64,000 bases of DNA from an uncultured Pelagibacteraceae bacterium (GTDB lineage Bacteria; Pseudomonadota; Alphaproteobacteria; Pelagibacterales; Pelagibacteraceae): contig CACIKD010000002.1 in NCBI GenBank assembly GCA_902587145.1, positions 62,001-126,000 of the forward strand, in the 5' to 3' direction. Numbering within the stretch: position 1 is the first letter of the stretch; each line of letters opens with the position of its first letter. Shown here one piece after another: positions 26,281 through 34,706 of the stretch. Both the position numbers and the translations under genes were made by a program. Below the pieces are notes generated by a model that was not told the DNA's origin, ran no database searches, and was given only the letters and a program-made list of their open reading frames with translations.

Positions 26281-27287
26281 AAAAAAAAGTAATACTTTCA
26301 AAACTTCAGAGAATTTTTAAAAAACATAATCTTTCAAACAGTCACTCCAGGATTTGTGCTGATTATTTACTTAAAGCTGAACTTATAAATGCACAGTCAC
26401 ATGGTTTAGCAAGATTAAAGATGTATTGTGATCGATTGAAAAAAGGTCTTATAAACTCAAAACCAAAAATAAAAATAAAAAAAATAAGTTCATCTATCTC
26501 CCATATTAATGCGGACAACAGTATTGGTTTTGTTGCTGCAGATATAGGTATTAAGGTAGCTATTAAAAATGCAAAAAAAACTGGAATTGGTCTTGTAGCT
26601 ATTAAAAAAAGTGGTCATTACGGATTATCTAGTTTTTATGCCGAGCAAGCTGTAAAGAAAAATTTAATAGTATTTTGTTTTACTAATGCCCCTCCTGCAT
26701 TAGCGCCGCATGGAGCAAAAAAATCTTTGTTTGGAACTAATCCTATTTGCTTTGGAGCGCCAACAGGTAATACGCCTTTTATATTTGATTCTTCAGCCTC
26801 AATGATTAATCGAGGTAAAATACGAAGAGCAGAAAAGTTGGGTTTAAAAATTCCTTTCGGCGTTGCTCTTAATAAAAAAGGAAAAATAACGACAGATGCT
26901 AAACTAGCCTTGCAAGGTACGCAATTACCTATAGCAGGATTTAAAGGTTCGGGTTTAGCTTGGATGGTTGATATACTAAGCGGTGTTTTGACTGGAAGCA
27001 GCCATGGTGGAAAAACAAAAGATCCTTTTGATGACTTTACAGGACCACAAAACGTAGGACATCTATTTATTACGATTAATCCTAATGTGTTTTCGGGAAA
27101 TAGTTTTTTAAAAGAGATGAAAAATAATATCAAATTAGTTAAAAAACTTCCTAAAGCAAAAGGATTTAGCTCAATTATGTATCCTGGAGAAAGAAAAAAT
27201 AAGATATATAAAAAAAATATAAATAAAGATATATCTATACCTTCAAAAATACTGAAAGAAATGGAAGACCTTGATGCTAACGAATAA
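26277..27287 (+). CDS. Ldh2/malate-type dehydrogenase (sulfolactate dehydrogenase ComC candidate)
   Basis: A 336-residue member of the Ldh2/MDG2/ComC oxidoreductase family. SHGLARLKMYCDRLKKG, HINADNSIGFVAADIGI, SGHYGLSSFYAEQAV, NPICFGAPT and LPIAGFKGSGLAWMVDILSG are typical. Members oxidise malate, L-lactate, ureidoglycolate or (R)-sulfolactate. Starting at GTG within the previous stop (GTGA) in the tau operon, and with suyAB and hpsN in the window, sulfolactate/sulfopyruvate is a sensible candidate substrate. Sequence alone does not prove it. Confidence 0.8.
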   Translation: MKKKVILSKLQRIFKKHNLSNSHSRICADYLLKAELINAQSHGLARLKMYCDRLKKGLINSKPKIKIKKISSSISHINADNSIGFVAADIGIKVAIKNAKKTGIGLVAIKKSGHYGLSSFYAEQAVKKNLIVFCFTNAPPALAPHGAKKSLFGTNPICFGAPTGNTPFIFDSSASMINRGKIRRAEKLGLKIPFGVALNKKGKITTDAKLALQGTQLPIAGFKGSGLAWMVDILSGVLTGSSHGGKTKDPFDDFTGPQNVGHLFITINPNVFSGNSFLKEMKNNIKLVKKLPKAKGFSSIMYPGERKNKIYKKNINKDISIPSKILKEMEDLDANE

Positions 27288-28182
27288 AAACATAGTTTGT
27301 CCTGAAAATCTTTTAAACATTGCAAAAGTCAAAGGTCCAGTAAAAGCTGTAATAGTAAATGCTGTAAAAAAAGTTGCAATAGAGTCGGCTAAGCAAGCAG
27401 TGGAGGCAAATTTAATAACACCATTGTTTGTTGGAGATAAGTCAATAATCGAAAAAATTTCAAAAGAAATTAATTGGGATATTTCAAAATATGAAATTGT
27501 TCATGAGCCTGATGAAAATAGTACTGCTCCGATCGCTGCTAAATTAGCTAGTGAAGGTAAAGTAAAAATAATAGTTAAAGGTCATATTCACACAGATGTT
27601 TTAATGAAAGCAGTACTAAAAAGAGATTTAAATCTAATAGGTAAAAAAAGATTGAGCCATGTATGGCATATGACATTAGAAAAAAATGATAAGCCATTCA
27701 TCATTACTGATGGTGCGTTAAACGTGTTACCTAAATTAGAAACTAAAATGCATATTCTAAAAAACTCTGTAGATTTTGCAAATAGGATAGGTATTGAAAA
27801 ACCTAAAGTTTCAATTTTATCTGCTACAGAAGAAGTTTTAGAGAGTGTTCCAAGTTCTGTTGAAGCAAAAGAATTAACAAAAAGAGCTAAAGAGGAAGGT
27901 ATTAAAGCTGATGTTTTTGGTCCTATGGCATTTGATAACTCGGTGTCTGAAAAAGCTGCTCAAATAAAAGGAATAAAAAATGCTGTTGCAGGAAAAACAG
28001 ATATTCTATTGGTGCCTAATGTGGAAGCGGGTAATGGATTAGTTAAAATGATGATATTTTTTATGGGCGCTTGTGCTGCGGGAGTAGTTGTGGGCGGTAA
28101 AGTGCCAGTTGTTATCACAAGTAGAGCCGATGATATTCAAGCAAGACTTGCCTCGATGGCTGCTGCTGTCGTGGCACTCTAA
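27274..28182 (+). CDS. pta: Phosphate acetyltransferase (Pta/Ptb family)
   Basis: A protein of 302 residues from ATG 27274, overlapping the previous gene by 14 bases; a TTG three bases earlier is less likely. It is the short catalytic-domain form. IVKGHIHTDVLMKAVLKRD, HVWHMTLEK, ITDGALNVLPKLETK, DVFGPMAFDNSVS and VPNVEAGNGLVKMMIFF match phosphotransacetylases. In sulfonate pathways Pta converts the acetyl phosphate released by Xsc to acetyl-CoA, and pta is often linked to tau and xsc genes. That role fits here. Confidence 0.88.
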   Translation: MLTNKNIVCPENLLNIAKVKGPVKAVIVNAVKKVAIESAKQAVEANLITPLFVGDKSIIEKISKEINWDISKYEIVHEPDENSTAPIAAKLASEGKVKIIVKGHIHTDVLMKAVLKRDLNLIGKKRLSHVWHMTLEKNDKPFIITDGALNVLPKLETKMHILKNSVDFANRIGIEKPKVSILSATEEVLESVPSSVEAKELTKRAKEEGIKADVFGPMAFDNSVSEKAAQIKGIKNAVAGKTDILLVPNVEAGNGLVKMMIFFMGACAAGVVVGGKVPVVITSRADDIQARLASMAAAVVAL

Positions 28183-28889
28183 TGAAGCCATTAAAAAACT
28201 GGGATAATAGGACGTGGCTTTCTTCGAAAAGATACATCAGTCAATTTCATAAATTTATAAAAAGAAAAGTTAAATTAAATAAGAATACGGAAATTTTAGA
28301 TATAGGTTGTGGTAGAGCTAATATAATTAGCTTTCTTCAAAGAAAATATAAATTTAAAAAAAAAGCTATTGGTATAGATGTTTTAAAAAATAAAAACACT
28401 CGAAAAAATATATTATTTAAGAAATCAGATGCTTTAAAATATCTAAAAAAAGGGAAAAAATTTGATGTTATAATCATTAAACAAACAATACATTTTTTCT
28501 CTAAAACAAAAATTGTTTCATTGTTAAATTTAGCAAAAAAGAATTTAAATAAAAGAGGAACGCTTTTAATTTTTTCTCTTAAAACAAAAAATAATAAAAT
28601 ACCTTGTTTTAAAATAATGAAAAAACAGCTTAATAATAGTCTTAAAAAAGATGAAAAATTATTTAAAATCATCAGAAAAAATTTAAGAAGAATTAAAGAG
28701 ACAAATTTCAATTTTAATGTAAAAATTTCTAAGAGAAAGTATGTATCGATGATTAAAAATAGATACATGTCTTGTCTTTTAACTTTATCAAAAAAAGATT
28801 TAGAAAAAGGTATCGATGAGATTAATTTGAATTATAAAAATCAATTAAGTTTCACCGATACCCTAAAATGTATCAGCTTTAGAAAATAA
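28182..28889 (+). CDS. Class I SAM-dependent methyltransferase, unknown substrate
   Basis: A 235-residue protein with the SAM-binding motif ILDIGCGRANIISFL and an acidic loop IGIDVLKNK, followed by FDVIIIKQTIHFFS as motif IV. It is exceptionally Lys/Asn-rich. The ATG overlaps the pta stop by one base, so it belongs to the tau operon as its last gene. I see nothing that fixes the substrate. It converges on the GYD-domain gene with no spacer. Confidence 0.75.
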   Translation: MKPLKNWDNRTWLSSKRYISQFHKFIKRKVKLNKNTEILDIGCGRANIISFLQRKYKFKKKAIGIDVLKNKNTRKNILFKKSDALKYLKKGKKFDVIIIKQTIHFFSKTKIVSLLNLAKKNLNKRGTLLIFSLKTKNNKIPCFKIMKKQLNNSLKKDEKLFKIIRKNLRRIKETNFNFNVKISKRKYVSMIKNRYMSCLLTLSKKDLEKGIDEINLNYKNQLSFTDTLKCISFRK

Positions 28890-29213
28890 TTATTTTCCAG
28901 GCTCTTTGTAAGAGCTAGCCATCTTTTGAGCTGTTTTAGCTATTCCGTTTAAATCAACGTCTTCTAAAATAGTAAAATCTGATACTGCACCACTTGATAC
29001 AGCGACCATGGCAGCTGCAGCTGCTTGTTCAAAAGTTCCTTCGATCTCTGCCATGAAATCATATTTTCCTCTCAGGCCAGCATATCGAGTAACTTTTGCT
29101 CCTACTGAGGCAGCAAGTGCAGATGTAGCAGCTTTTCTATCTGTTGACGGGTTACTTACAAACCCACCAAGACCTTTTGCTGTGTAACATCCTAATGTAT
29201 AAAATTTAGCCAT
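28890..29213 (-). CDS. GYD-domain protein
   Basis: A 107-residue protein of the GYD ferredoxin-like family: TLGCYTAKGLGGFVSNPSTDRKAA at the start and YAGLRGKYDFMAEIEG in the middle, with alpha/beta repeats. GYD proteins form dimeric barrels and have no agreed function. It is the last gene of a four-gene minus-strand operon (29956, 29529, 29227, 28890) beginning upstream with a secreted protein. A clear AGGAGA-type site precedes it. Confidence 0.75.
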   Translation of the reverse strand: MAKFYTLGCYTAKGLGGFVSNPSTDRKAATSALAASVGAKVTRYAGLRGKYDFMAEIEGTFEQAAAAAMVAVSSGAVSDFTILEDVDLNGIAKTAQKMASSYKEPGK

Positions 29214-29226
29214 TGTTTCTCCTTTC

Positions 29227-29520
29227 TTATTTCTCTACCACAACTGTTCCAGAATGAGGATCCGTTACACCTAATTCGGGAGACAGTTCATCTAAAGTAT
29301 GTCTTAGCGTATCCAGGAAACCAATCATCTTTGGTCTTGCTTTAGCTATATCATCTTCAGAATTCCATTCACCAATCATAAAAAATTCGTTTGGCTTTGT
29401 TTCAACATACTTTGCGGATATCTGTCCATCAAACTTTGGCATTTCTTTAATCTTTTTTAAATATTCATCTTTATTTGAAGATTTTACTTTACATCTTACG
29501 ATGTTCATGAATTTAGCCAT
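29227..29520 (-). CDS. Dimeric alpha/beta-barrel (ABM-like) protein
   Basis: A 97-residue protein. MNIVRCKVKSSNKDEYLKKI and FFMIGEWNSEDDIAKARPKMIGFLDTLR show the beta-alpha-beta pattern of antibiotic-biosynthesis-monooxygenase-type barrels, including the GEW strand. No metal or haem ligand set is clear. It lies 13 bases upstream of the GYD gene and 8 downstream of the membrane protein gene. Two adjacent barrel proteins suggest a hetero-oligomer, which is speculative. Confidence 0.7.
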   Translation of the reverse strand: MAKFMNIVRCKVKSSNKDEYLKKIKEMPKFDGQISAKYVETKPNEFFMIGEWNSEDDIAKARPKMIGFLDTLRHTLDELSPELGVTDPHSGTVVVEK

Positions 29521-29528
29521 TCATTCTC

Positions 29529-29945
29529 CTAAACATAAATTGTGTCTGCTAAACCATAACAAAGAATAGCACTGATAATTACTAAAACGAGTGGAGCATA
29601 TATTCCATCGTTCCTTGTTTTTTTAGTTAAACCCGTCTTATCAATTTTTAAAGTATAAAAATTTGTAACTAATATTGAAACGTTTATTATAAAAACTAAA
29701 TTAAAGAATGCCCAAGTAGCCTCTAAACCACCAGATCTAATAAAAGCAACATAAATTGCCATTAAAACTATTGCAATCATAAATGAACCCGCAAATCTTG
29801 TAATTAAAGTAGCGGTTTTATCTACTCCTCTACCTTTAAGAAATTTTTTTGTATCAAATACCAATTGGTAAGCGTAACTACCAACTATTATAAAATGAGC
29901 TAAGTAAATTATTAAATAAAATATATTTCCAAATTTATCTATCAT
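29529..29945 (-). CDS. Four-helix membrane protein, unknown
   Basis: I choose ATG 29945 (MIDKFGNIFYLI), giving 138 residues; AAAGGGA lies 5 bases upstream, and a longer form would overlap the previous gene. Four hydrophobic segments are visible: at the N-terminus, around FAGSFMIAIVLMAIYVAFI, WAFFNLVFIINVSILVTNFY, and the C-terminal APLVLVIISAILCYGLA. I do not recognise the family. It is co-transcribed with a secreted Cys-pair protein and two small barrel proteins. Confidence 0.7.
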   Translation of the reverse strand: MIDKFGNIFYLIIYLAHFIIVGSYAYQLVFDTKKFLKGRGVDKTATLITRFAGSFMIAIVLMAIYVAFIRSGGLEATWAFFNLVFIINVSILVTNFYTLKIDKTGLTKKTRNDGIYAPLVLVIISAILCYGLADTIYV

Positions 29946-29955
29946 GATTATCCCT

Positions 29956-30327
29956 TTAATATAATGTTTGAACAACTTTTTTAACTCTTTCAGCTCCATT
30001 AGGAACCAAAGCTTCTACAAAAGAGTGACATTTTTCAGTTTTGTCTTTGTCATATTTTGAACCGTAATGCTTATCTACTGCCTTATTAACTCCTTCATCC
30101 CACTCTTTTTCTGGTATTCCTATTTCAAGAGCATAAGCTTTTAAAACCTTTACAGTTGAAATAGATTTTTCTTTCATGCCGTATTCAAATTTTTCTCCTG
30201 ATGGAAGAAAGTAATTTGCCATATAAATCCCGACACAATCCAATGCTTTTGATTTGTTTTCGTCACTCATTTTTGCAACAGCCGAAGTGAAGACAAATAA
30301 AGATAGCAGTAAAATAATTTTTTTCAT
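29956..30327 (-). CDS. Small secreted Cys-pair protein, unknown
   Basis: A 123-residue protein with signal peptide MKKIILLLSLFVFTSAVA. The mature chain has two cysteines, in ALDCVGIYMANYF and EKCHSFVEALVPNG, in the same style as the tau-operon protein at 25843-26280 (LDCYSFYK, MCKSLVEN). It heads the four-gene operon ending at 28890. A 78-base AT-rich gap separates it from the dehydrogenase gene at 30414, and its promoter is presumably there. The function is unknown. Confidence 0.7.
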   Translation of the reverse strand: MKKIILLLSLFVFTSAVAKMSDENKSKALDCVGIYMANYFLPSGEKFEYGMKEKSISTVKVLKAYALEIGIPEKEWDEGVNKAVDKHYGSKYDKDKTEKCHSFVEALVPNGAERVKKVVQTLY

Positions 30328-30413
30328 AAAATAATTTTAGACAATTTTTAGTTAGATTATCCATGTTTAAATGTGGTTTCAGGTATGCAATTTGTCTACA
30401 ACTATAAGATGAA

Positions 30414-31418
30414 CTATGGAATAAGAATGATTTTTGGTGCTACGCAGGTCCCATTGTGTATTTCGTTGAATGCTTCAGAACCTTTTTTAAGATCCCTATA
30501 TTCTATCCAGCCTAGATCACCAAGTTTTTTTTTAGCGAGAATATCTAAAGTATTTTTAAAATCTTTGTTCGTATAGCAGTAAGTTCCAACAAGAGTAACT
30601 TCTTGAATAGTTAATTTCTTAAAATTAAAATCTCCTGTCGGTTGGGTTAATCCAATATGGATTATAGTCCCCCCGGGAGCAATTGATTTTATTGCCTGCT
30701 GACGAGTAACCTCTAAACCTACAGACTCTAATATTAAATCAAAGTTATTTTCTTTTATAGATTTATCTTCAGGAGAAACAAAACTTGCTGAAAGGTATTT
30801 TTTACATTCATTAAGTCTTTTTTTATTTGGATCAGACATAATGATACTTTTAGAATTTTTTTCTTTGTTAAGAATTAAACCACAAAGAAGACCTATTGCC
30901 CCTGCTCCTTGAATTAAAATTTTACTTTCTGATAAAGGTTTTTTAAGATTTTGTTCAGCTAATAGAACGGCATGAAGAGCAACTGCTGTTGGTTCGGCTA
31001 GTGCAGCCTCTTTAATATTAATTTTTTCTGAAATTTGAAAAATATTCTTTTCTGGAACAGAAACTAATTCAGCTAATCCGCCCTCTCTTTTAATTGGTGT
31101 ACTCATACCAATCATTGTTCTTTCAGGGCACAAATGTTCTCTATTATTTTTACAATATTCACATTTATCACAACTTATAAGTGGATTAACGACAACATTT
31201 TTATCTTTTAATTTGCCATCTAAAGCTTTGCCACTTATTTCGTGTCCAAGAATTAATGGCGGAACTCTTCTCTCGTCTTGTCCATGGAAAGCATGCATAT
31301 CAGAACCACATATGCCTGAAGCTTGCACTTTAATAATATTTTCACCAGGTTTTGGTGTTGGGTCTTTTTCTTTTCTGTAATCTATTTTTTGTGTTCCAGT
31401 GTAAACTAATGCATGCAT
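30414..31418 (-). CDS. Zn-dependent alcohol dehydrogenase (DHPS 2-dehydrogenase candidate)
   Basis: A 334-residue medium-chain dehydrogenase. Catalytic zinc residues are Cys37 in GICGSD and the GHE His/Glu pair, the structural zinc site is CDKCEYCKNNREHLC, and LIQGAGAIGLLCGLIL is the NAD site. It resembles threonine/sorbitol dehydrogenases. Its start overlaps the hpsN stop by one base, so the pair is coupled. In DHPS degraders two 2-dehydrogenases (HpsO, HpsP) interconvert DHPS enantiomers before HpsN acts. This gene fills one of these roles by context, though I cannot say which. Confidence 0.8.
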   Translation of the reverse strand: MHALVYTGTQKIDYRKEKDPTPKPGENIIKVQASGICGSDMHAFHGQDERRVPPLILGHEISGKALDGKLKDKNVVVNPLISCDKCEYCKNNREHLCPERTMIGMSTPIKREGGLAELVSVPEKNIFQISEKINIKEAALAEPTAVALHAVLLAEQNLKKPLSESKILIQGAGAIGLLCGLILNKEKNSKSIIMSDPNKKRLNECKKYLSASFVSPEDKSIKENNFDLILESVGLEVTRQQAIKSIAPGGTIIHIGLTQPTGDFNFKKLTIQEVTLVGTYCYTNKDFKNTLDILAKKKLGDLGWIEYRDLKKGSEAFNEIHNGTCVAPKIILIP

Positions 31419-32704
31419 TAATTTGAGAAACCGTATTTCCTTAATCTTATGTCAGCTGTTCGCGCGTGAGCTTCCATTCCTTCAGCTCTACCAAGTCTTG
31501 CCGCGGTTGCTCCGACAACTTTTGTTGCATCTTTTGTCATTCTTTGGAAAGTTAATGTTTTAATAAATTTTCCTACGAATAGTCCGCCAGTATATCTTCC
31601 ACCACCTTTAGTTGGTAATATATGATTTGTTCCTGAACATTTATCTCCGTAAGCTACTGTAGTCTCTTCGCCTAAAAATAACGAACCATAGTTTCTTAAT
31701 CTCTTTAACCACCAGTCTAATTTTTCTGCATGAACTTCTAAGTGTTCAGAAGCATATTTATCACTCACTTCTGCCATTTCCTCATTAGTATCGCAAAGAA
31801 TTACTTCACCATAATCTTTCCAAGCAGCAGTAGCATTTACTTTTGCAAGTTCTGGTAATTCATTAATTAACTCTGGTACTCTTTTCATTGTAAAGTCTGC
31901 TAACTCTTTATCCGTAGTGAATAACCATGCTGGAGAATTATATCCATGTTCCATCTGACCAACTAAATCAACGGCTACGATTTCTTTATCAGCTGTCTTA
32001 TCTGCAATTATTGCAATTTCAGTGGGTCCAGCAAATTGATCAATACCTACTTTTCCATAAACAATCCTTTTAGCTTCAGCTACATATTGATTTCCAGCTC
32101 CAACAAGAAAATCAACAGGTGGATTTTTGAAACATCCGTGTGTCATTGAACCTATTGCTGCAACACCTCCCAAATTCATAATTACATCAGCGCCACAGTG
32201 ATTTGCAGCAAAAATAATTCCAGGGTTTGCTCCATCTTTATCTTTTGGCGGACTTGCACAAATTATAGTTTTAACACCAGCTACTTTAGCAGGAGTAATA
32301 GCCATTACAGCTGAAGAGATGTGCGCATACCTACCTCCAGGTATATAACAGCCAGCAGTATCAACTGGAATTAATCTTTGTCCAGCAAACAAACCTTTTG
32401 AAAGTTCAACTTCAAAATCATTATTCATGCTTTTTAGTTGATGCTCGGCAAATTTTCTAATTCGTTCGTGAGCAAATTTAACATCATCTTTTGTCTTTTG
32501 ATCAACTTTTTTGATTGCTTCTTCAATTTTTTCCTTAGAGACGATTACTTCTCCCTCGTATTTATCAAATTTTTTATTAAGCTCTTTAATTGCTGCTTCT
32601 TTACGTTTTGCAATATCATTTAGAATATCTTGCACAGCTGCCTGTGTTTTATGATCATCCGTTTCTGGAGTTTTAGAAGCTTTTTTAATATATTTAGTTG
32701 CCAT
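31418..32704 (-). CDS. hpsN: Sulfopropanediol (DHPS) 3-dehydrogenase, HisD-like
   Basis: A 428-residue histidinol-dehydrogenase homologue. AGCYIPGGRYAHISSAVMA, NQYVAEAKRIVYGKVGIDQFAGPTE and SEHLEVHAEKLDWW keep the family zinc and catalytic residues. It is not in a his operon but downstream of a TRAP importer and upstream of an alcohol dehydrogenase, which is the context of HpsN, the enzyme that oxidises (R)-2,3-dihydroxypropane-1-sulfonate to (R)-sulfolactate. SuyAB, encoded 9 kb away, can take the product. Its start overlaps the TRAP large-subunit gene by 11 bases. Confidence 0.82.
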   Translation of the reverse strand: MATKYIKKASKTPETDDHKTQAAVQDILNDIAKRKEAAIKELNKKFDKYEGEVIVSKEKIEEAIKKVDQKTKDDVKFAHERIRKFAEHQLKSMNNDFEVELSKGLFAGQRLIPVDTAGCYIPGGRYAHISSAVMAITPAKVAGVKTIICASPPKDKDGANPGIIFAANHCGADVIMNLGGVAAIGSMTHGCFKNPPVDFLVGAGNQYVAEAKRIVYGKVGIDQFAGPTEIAIIADKTADKEIVAVDLVGQMEHGYNSPAWLFTTDKELADFTMKRVPELINELPELAKVNATAAWKDYGEVILCDTNEEMAEVSDKYASEHLEVHAEKLDWWLKRLRNYGSLFLGEETTVAYGDKCSGTNHILPTKGGGRYTGGLFVGKFIKTLTFQRMTKDATKVVGATAARLGRAEGMEAHARTADIRLRKYGFSN

Positions 32705-34028
32705 AAAGTAAAGTTGGTAACCACAAAGCTATTTGTGGAAATAATACTATTAATACTAATCCAATTAATTGCAAGACCATAAATTGCATCATTCCATAAT
32801 AAATATCCTTTAAATCCCATTCAGGCACAACGCCTTTTAAAAAATAAGCAGAAAGTGCTACTGGCGGTGAGAGCCAACAGGTCTGGAGATTTACTGCGAC
32901 TAGTATGGCGAACCAAGTTAAGTTAAAGCCAAGTGCTTCAACTAAAGGTAAAATAATTGGAATTATAATCATAACTATTGGAACCCATTCTAAAGGCCAA
33001 CCAAGTAAGAAAATCATCGCCATAATCATTGCTAAAATTAAATACTTATTCATTTCAAGACCAAGTAGAAACTCAGTTAGCAAAGTAGGTGTACCCAATC
33101 TAGCAAATACAGCTCCGAAGAAGTTTGAGGCAGCTACAAGAACCATTATTAGAGCTGTTATTTCTAAAGTTTTCACAAGAGCCTCTTGTAATTTAGGGAG
33201 AGTTAATTTTTTATAAGCAAGTGATAATAAAAGTGCACCCATTGCACCGCAGCCTGCAGCTTCAGTTGGTGTTGCAAAACCTAATAATATACTTCCAAGC
33301 GCTGCAAAAACTAATGCTGCTGGAGGAACTAATCCTAAAAGAAATTCAATCCAAACAGTTTTCATACTGGTAGGTCTCATGTCTTCAGGTAATGGTGGAC
33401 CTAGTTCAGGATTTAACATACATCTAATTGTTGTGTATGCAGCAAACAACGAAGCTAAAAGTATACCTGGTAATATTGCAGCTGCAAATAAATCTATAAC
33501 TGGAATTTCCATAATTGGTCCCATCACAACAAGCATGATGCTTGGTGGTATTAAAATTCCTAAAGTACCACCAGCCGTAATTGTTCCCGCAGCAAGCTGA
33601 ACATTATAACTAGATCTATTCATAGATTTAGCAGCCATAATTCCTAAAATCGTTACTGAAGCTCCAACTATTCCTGTCGCTGCAGCAAAAATCACAGAAA
33701 CAAATAAAACAGCATAATAAAGTGATCCTCTAACTCTAGCTAACATAAGTTGGAATGATGAGAACAACCTTTCCATTAAACCAGCTTGCTCCATCATAAT
33801 TCCCATGAAGACAAAGAGCGGTACGGCGGCCAGAGTTTGTTCGGTCATGACCATCGAAAATTGTAAGGTCATCAAATAGAAAACTAGTTTACCAAATCCT
33901 AGATATCCAAATACAAAACCTAAAAAAATTAATGTAAAAGATATTGGAAATCCAACGAAGATAGCAAAAAGCATTACTCCAACTAAAATAATGCCTAATA
34001 CTGCTGGATCAATTAATTCTGCTATCAT
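32694..34028 (-). CDS. TRAP transporter large membrane subunit (DctM type)
   Basis: A protein of 444 residues from ATG 34028 (MIAELIDPAVLG); a longer frame of 451 would run into the preceding gene and is less likely. About twelve membrane segments are visible, with typical DctM stretches GIVGASVTILGIMAAKSMN, GTLGILIPPSIMLVVMGP and SPPVALSAYFLKGV. It forms the sodium-driven channel of the importer with the small subunit at 34025 and the binding protein at 34707. Linkage to hpsN suggests it is the DHPS importer (HpsKLM). Confidence 0.88.
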   Translation of the reverse strand: MIAELIDPAVLGIILVGVMLFAIFVGFPISFTLIFLGFVFGYLGFGKLVFYLMTLQFSMVMTEQTLAAVPLFVFMGIMMEQAGLMERLFSSFQLMLARVRGSLYYAVLFVSVIFAAATGIVGASVTILGIMAAKSMNRSSYNVQLAAGTITAGGTLGILIPPSIMLVVMGPIMEIPVIDLFAAAILPGILLASLFAAYTTIRCMLNPELGPPLPEDMRPTSMKTVWIEFLLGLVPPAALVFAALGSILLGFATPTEAAGCGAMGALLLSLAYKKLTLPKLQEALVKTLEITALIMVLVAASNFFGAVFARLGTPTLLTEFLLGLEMNKYLILAMIMAMIFLLGWPLEWVPIVMIIIPIILPLVEALGFNLTWFAILVAVNLQTCWLSPPVALSAYFLKGVVPEWDLKDIYYGMMQFMVLQLIGLVLIVLFPQIALWLPTLLYGN

Positions 34029-34642
34029 TTTTTTTCTTCTCCAGGCCACTCACCTTTTTTAGCAGCCCAATAGCTTTTAAGTAATTCTGATACACCTTGA
34101 ATTAAAAGAAATATTATACCTATCAATAAACATGATTTTATAGGCCACATAAATGGCATCCAAGTTGTATCCATTCCCCTTTCGCCTCTACGAATTGATT
34201 CTTCGACATATCCTATAGTCATGTAAAGAAAGACTGTTAGTCCCGGAAAATAAAATAAAATATATAACCAAAAATCTACGAGACCTTGATTTTTAGTTTT
34301 AAAATTTCTGTATAAAAAATCTGCTCTTATGTGAACTCCTTTAGAGAGAGCATACCCTGCTCCTAACATAAATAGAGCCCCATATAAAAATCTACTCATA
34401 TCGTAAGCCCAAATTGTTGGAGCTAAAAATAATTTTCTCATTATAACTTCATAAGTCATTGCTAAAATTAAAGGCACAAGGATCCAACAAACTATATTAC
34501 CTACACGTTTGCTGAATTTATCTATTGAAGTTATAGTATTCGCCATCCATGCTGGCATATCGGCTGGCATTTTACCTGAACCGCCGCGCCTTTCAGCAAT
34601 CATTTCATCTGAGATGTCTATTTTTGGTGGCTTGTCATTCAT
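34025..34642 (-). CDS. TRAP transporter small membrane subunit (DctQ type)
   Basis: A 205-residue protein with four membrane helices. The central WAYDMSRFLYGALFMLGAGYALSKGVHIRADFLY is the DctQ signature. It has a 45-residue cytoplasmic N-terminal stretch. The stop overlaps the DctM start (ATGA). It sits between the binding protein and large subunit in the usual P-Q-M order. Confidence 0.88.
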   Translation of the reverse strand: MNDKPPKIDISDEMIAERRGGSGKMPADMPAWMANTITSIDKFSKRVGNIVCWILVPLILAMTYEVIMRKLFLAPTIWAYDMSRFLYGALFMLGAGYALSKGVHIRADFLYRNFKTKNQGLVDFWLYILFYFPGLTVFLYMTIGYVEESIRRGERGMDTTWMPFMWPIKSCLLIGIIFLLIQGVSELLKSYWAAKKGEWPGEEKK

Positions 34643-34658
34643 AGTTCATCCTAAACAA

Positions 34659-34687
34659 TTAGAGCGGACTTTAAAAGCCCGCTCTAA
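34659..34687 (-). terminator. Hairpin between TRAP binding-protein and membrane-subunit genes
   Basis: A perfect nine-base inverted repeat (TTAGAGCGG with CCGCTCTAA) around an 11-base loop follows the binding-protein stop codon by 20 bases. The T-rich tail is weak (TTGTTT). It probably works as a leaky terminator or an mRNA-protecting 3' hairpin, raising binding-protein expression over the membrane subunits. Confidence 0.6.
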
Positions 34688-34706
34688 TACTTCTTTAATT
34701 ATTTTA

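Noticed and set aside
31418..32704. Histidinol dehydrogenase for histidine synthesis
   Set aside because: The gene is flanked by a TRAP importer and an alcohol dehydrogenase, with no his genes around; the HpsN reading fits better.
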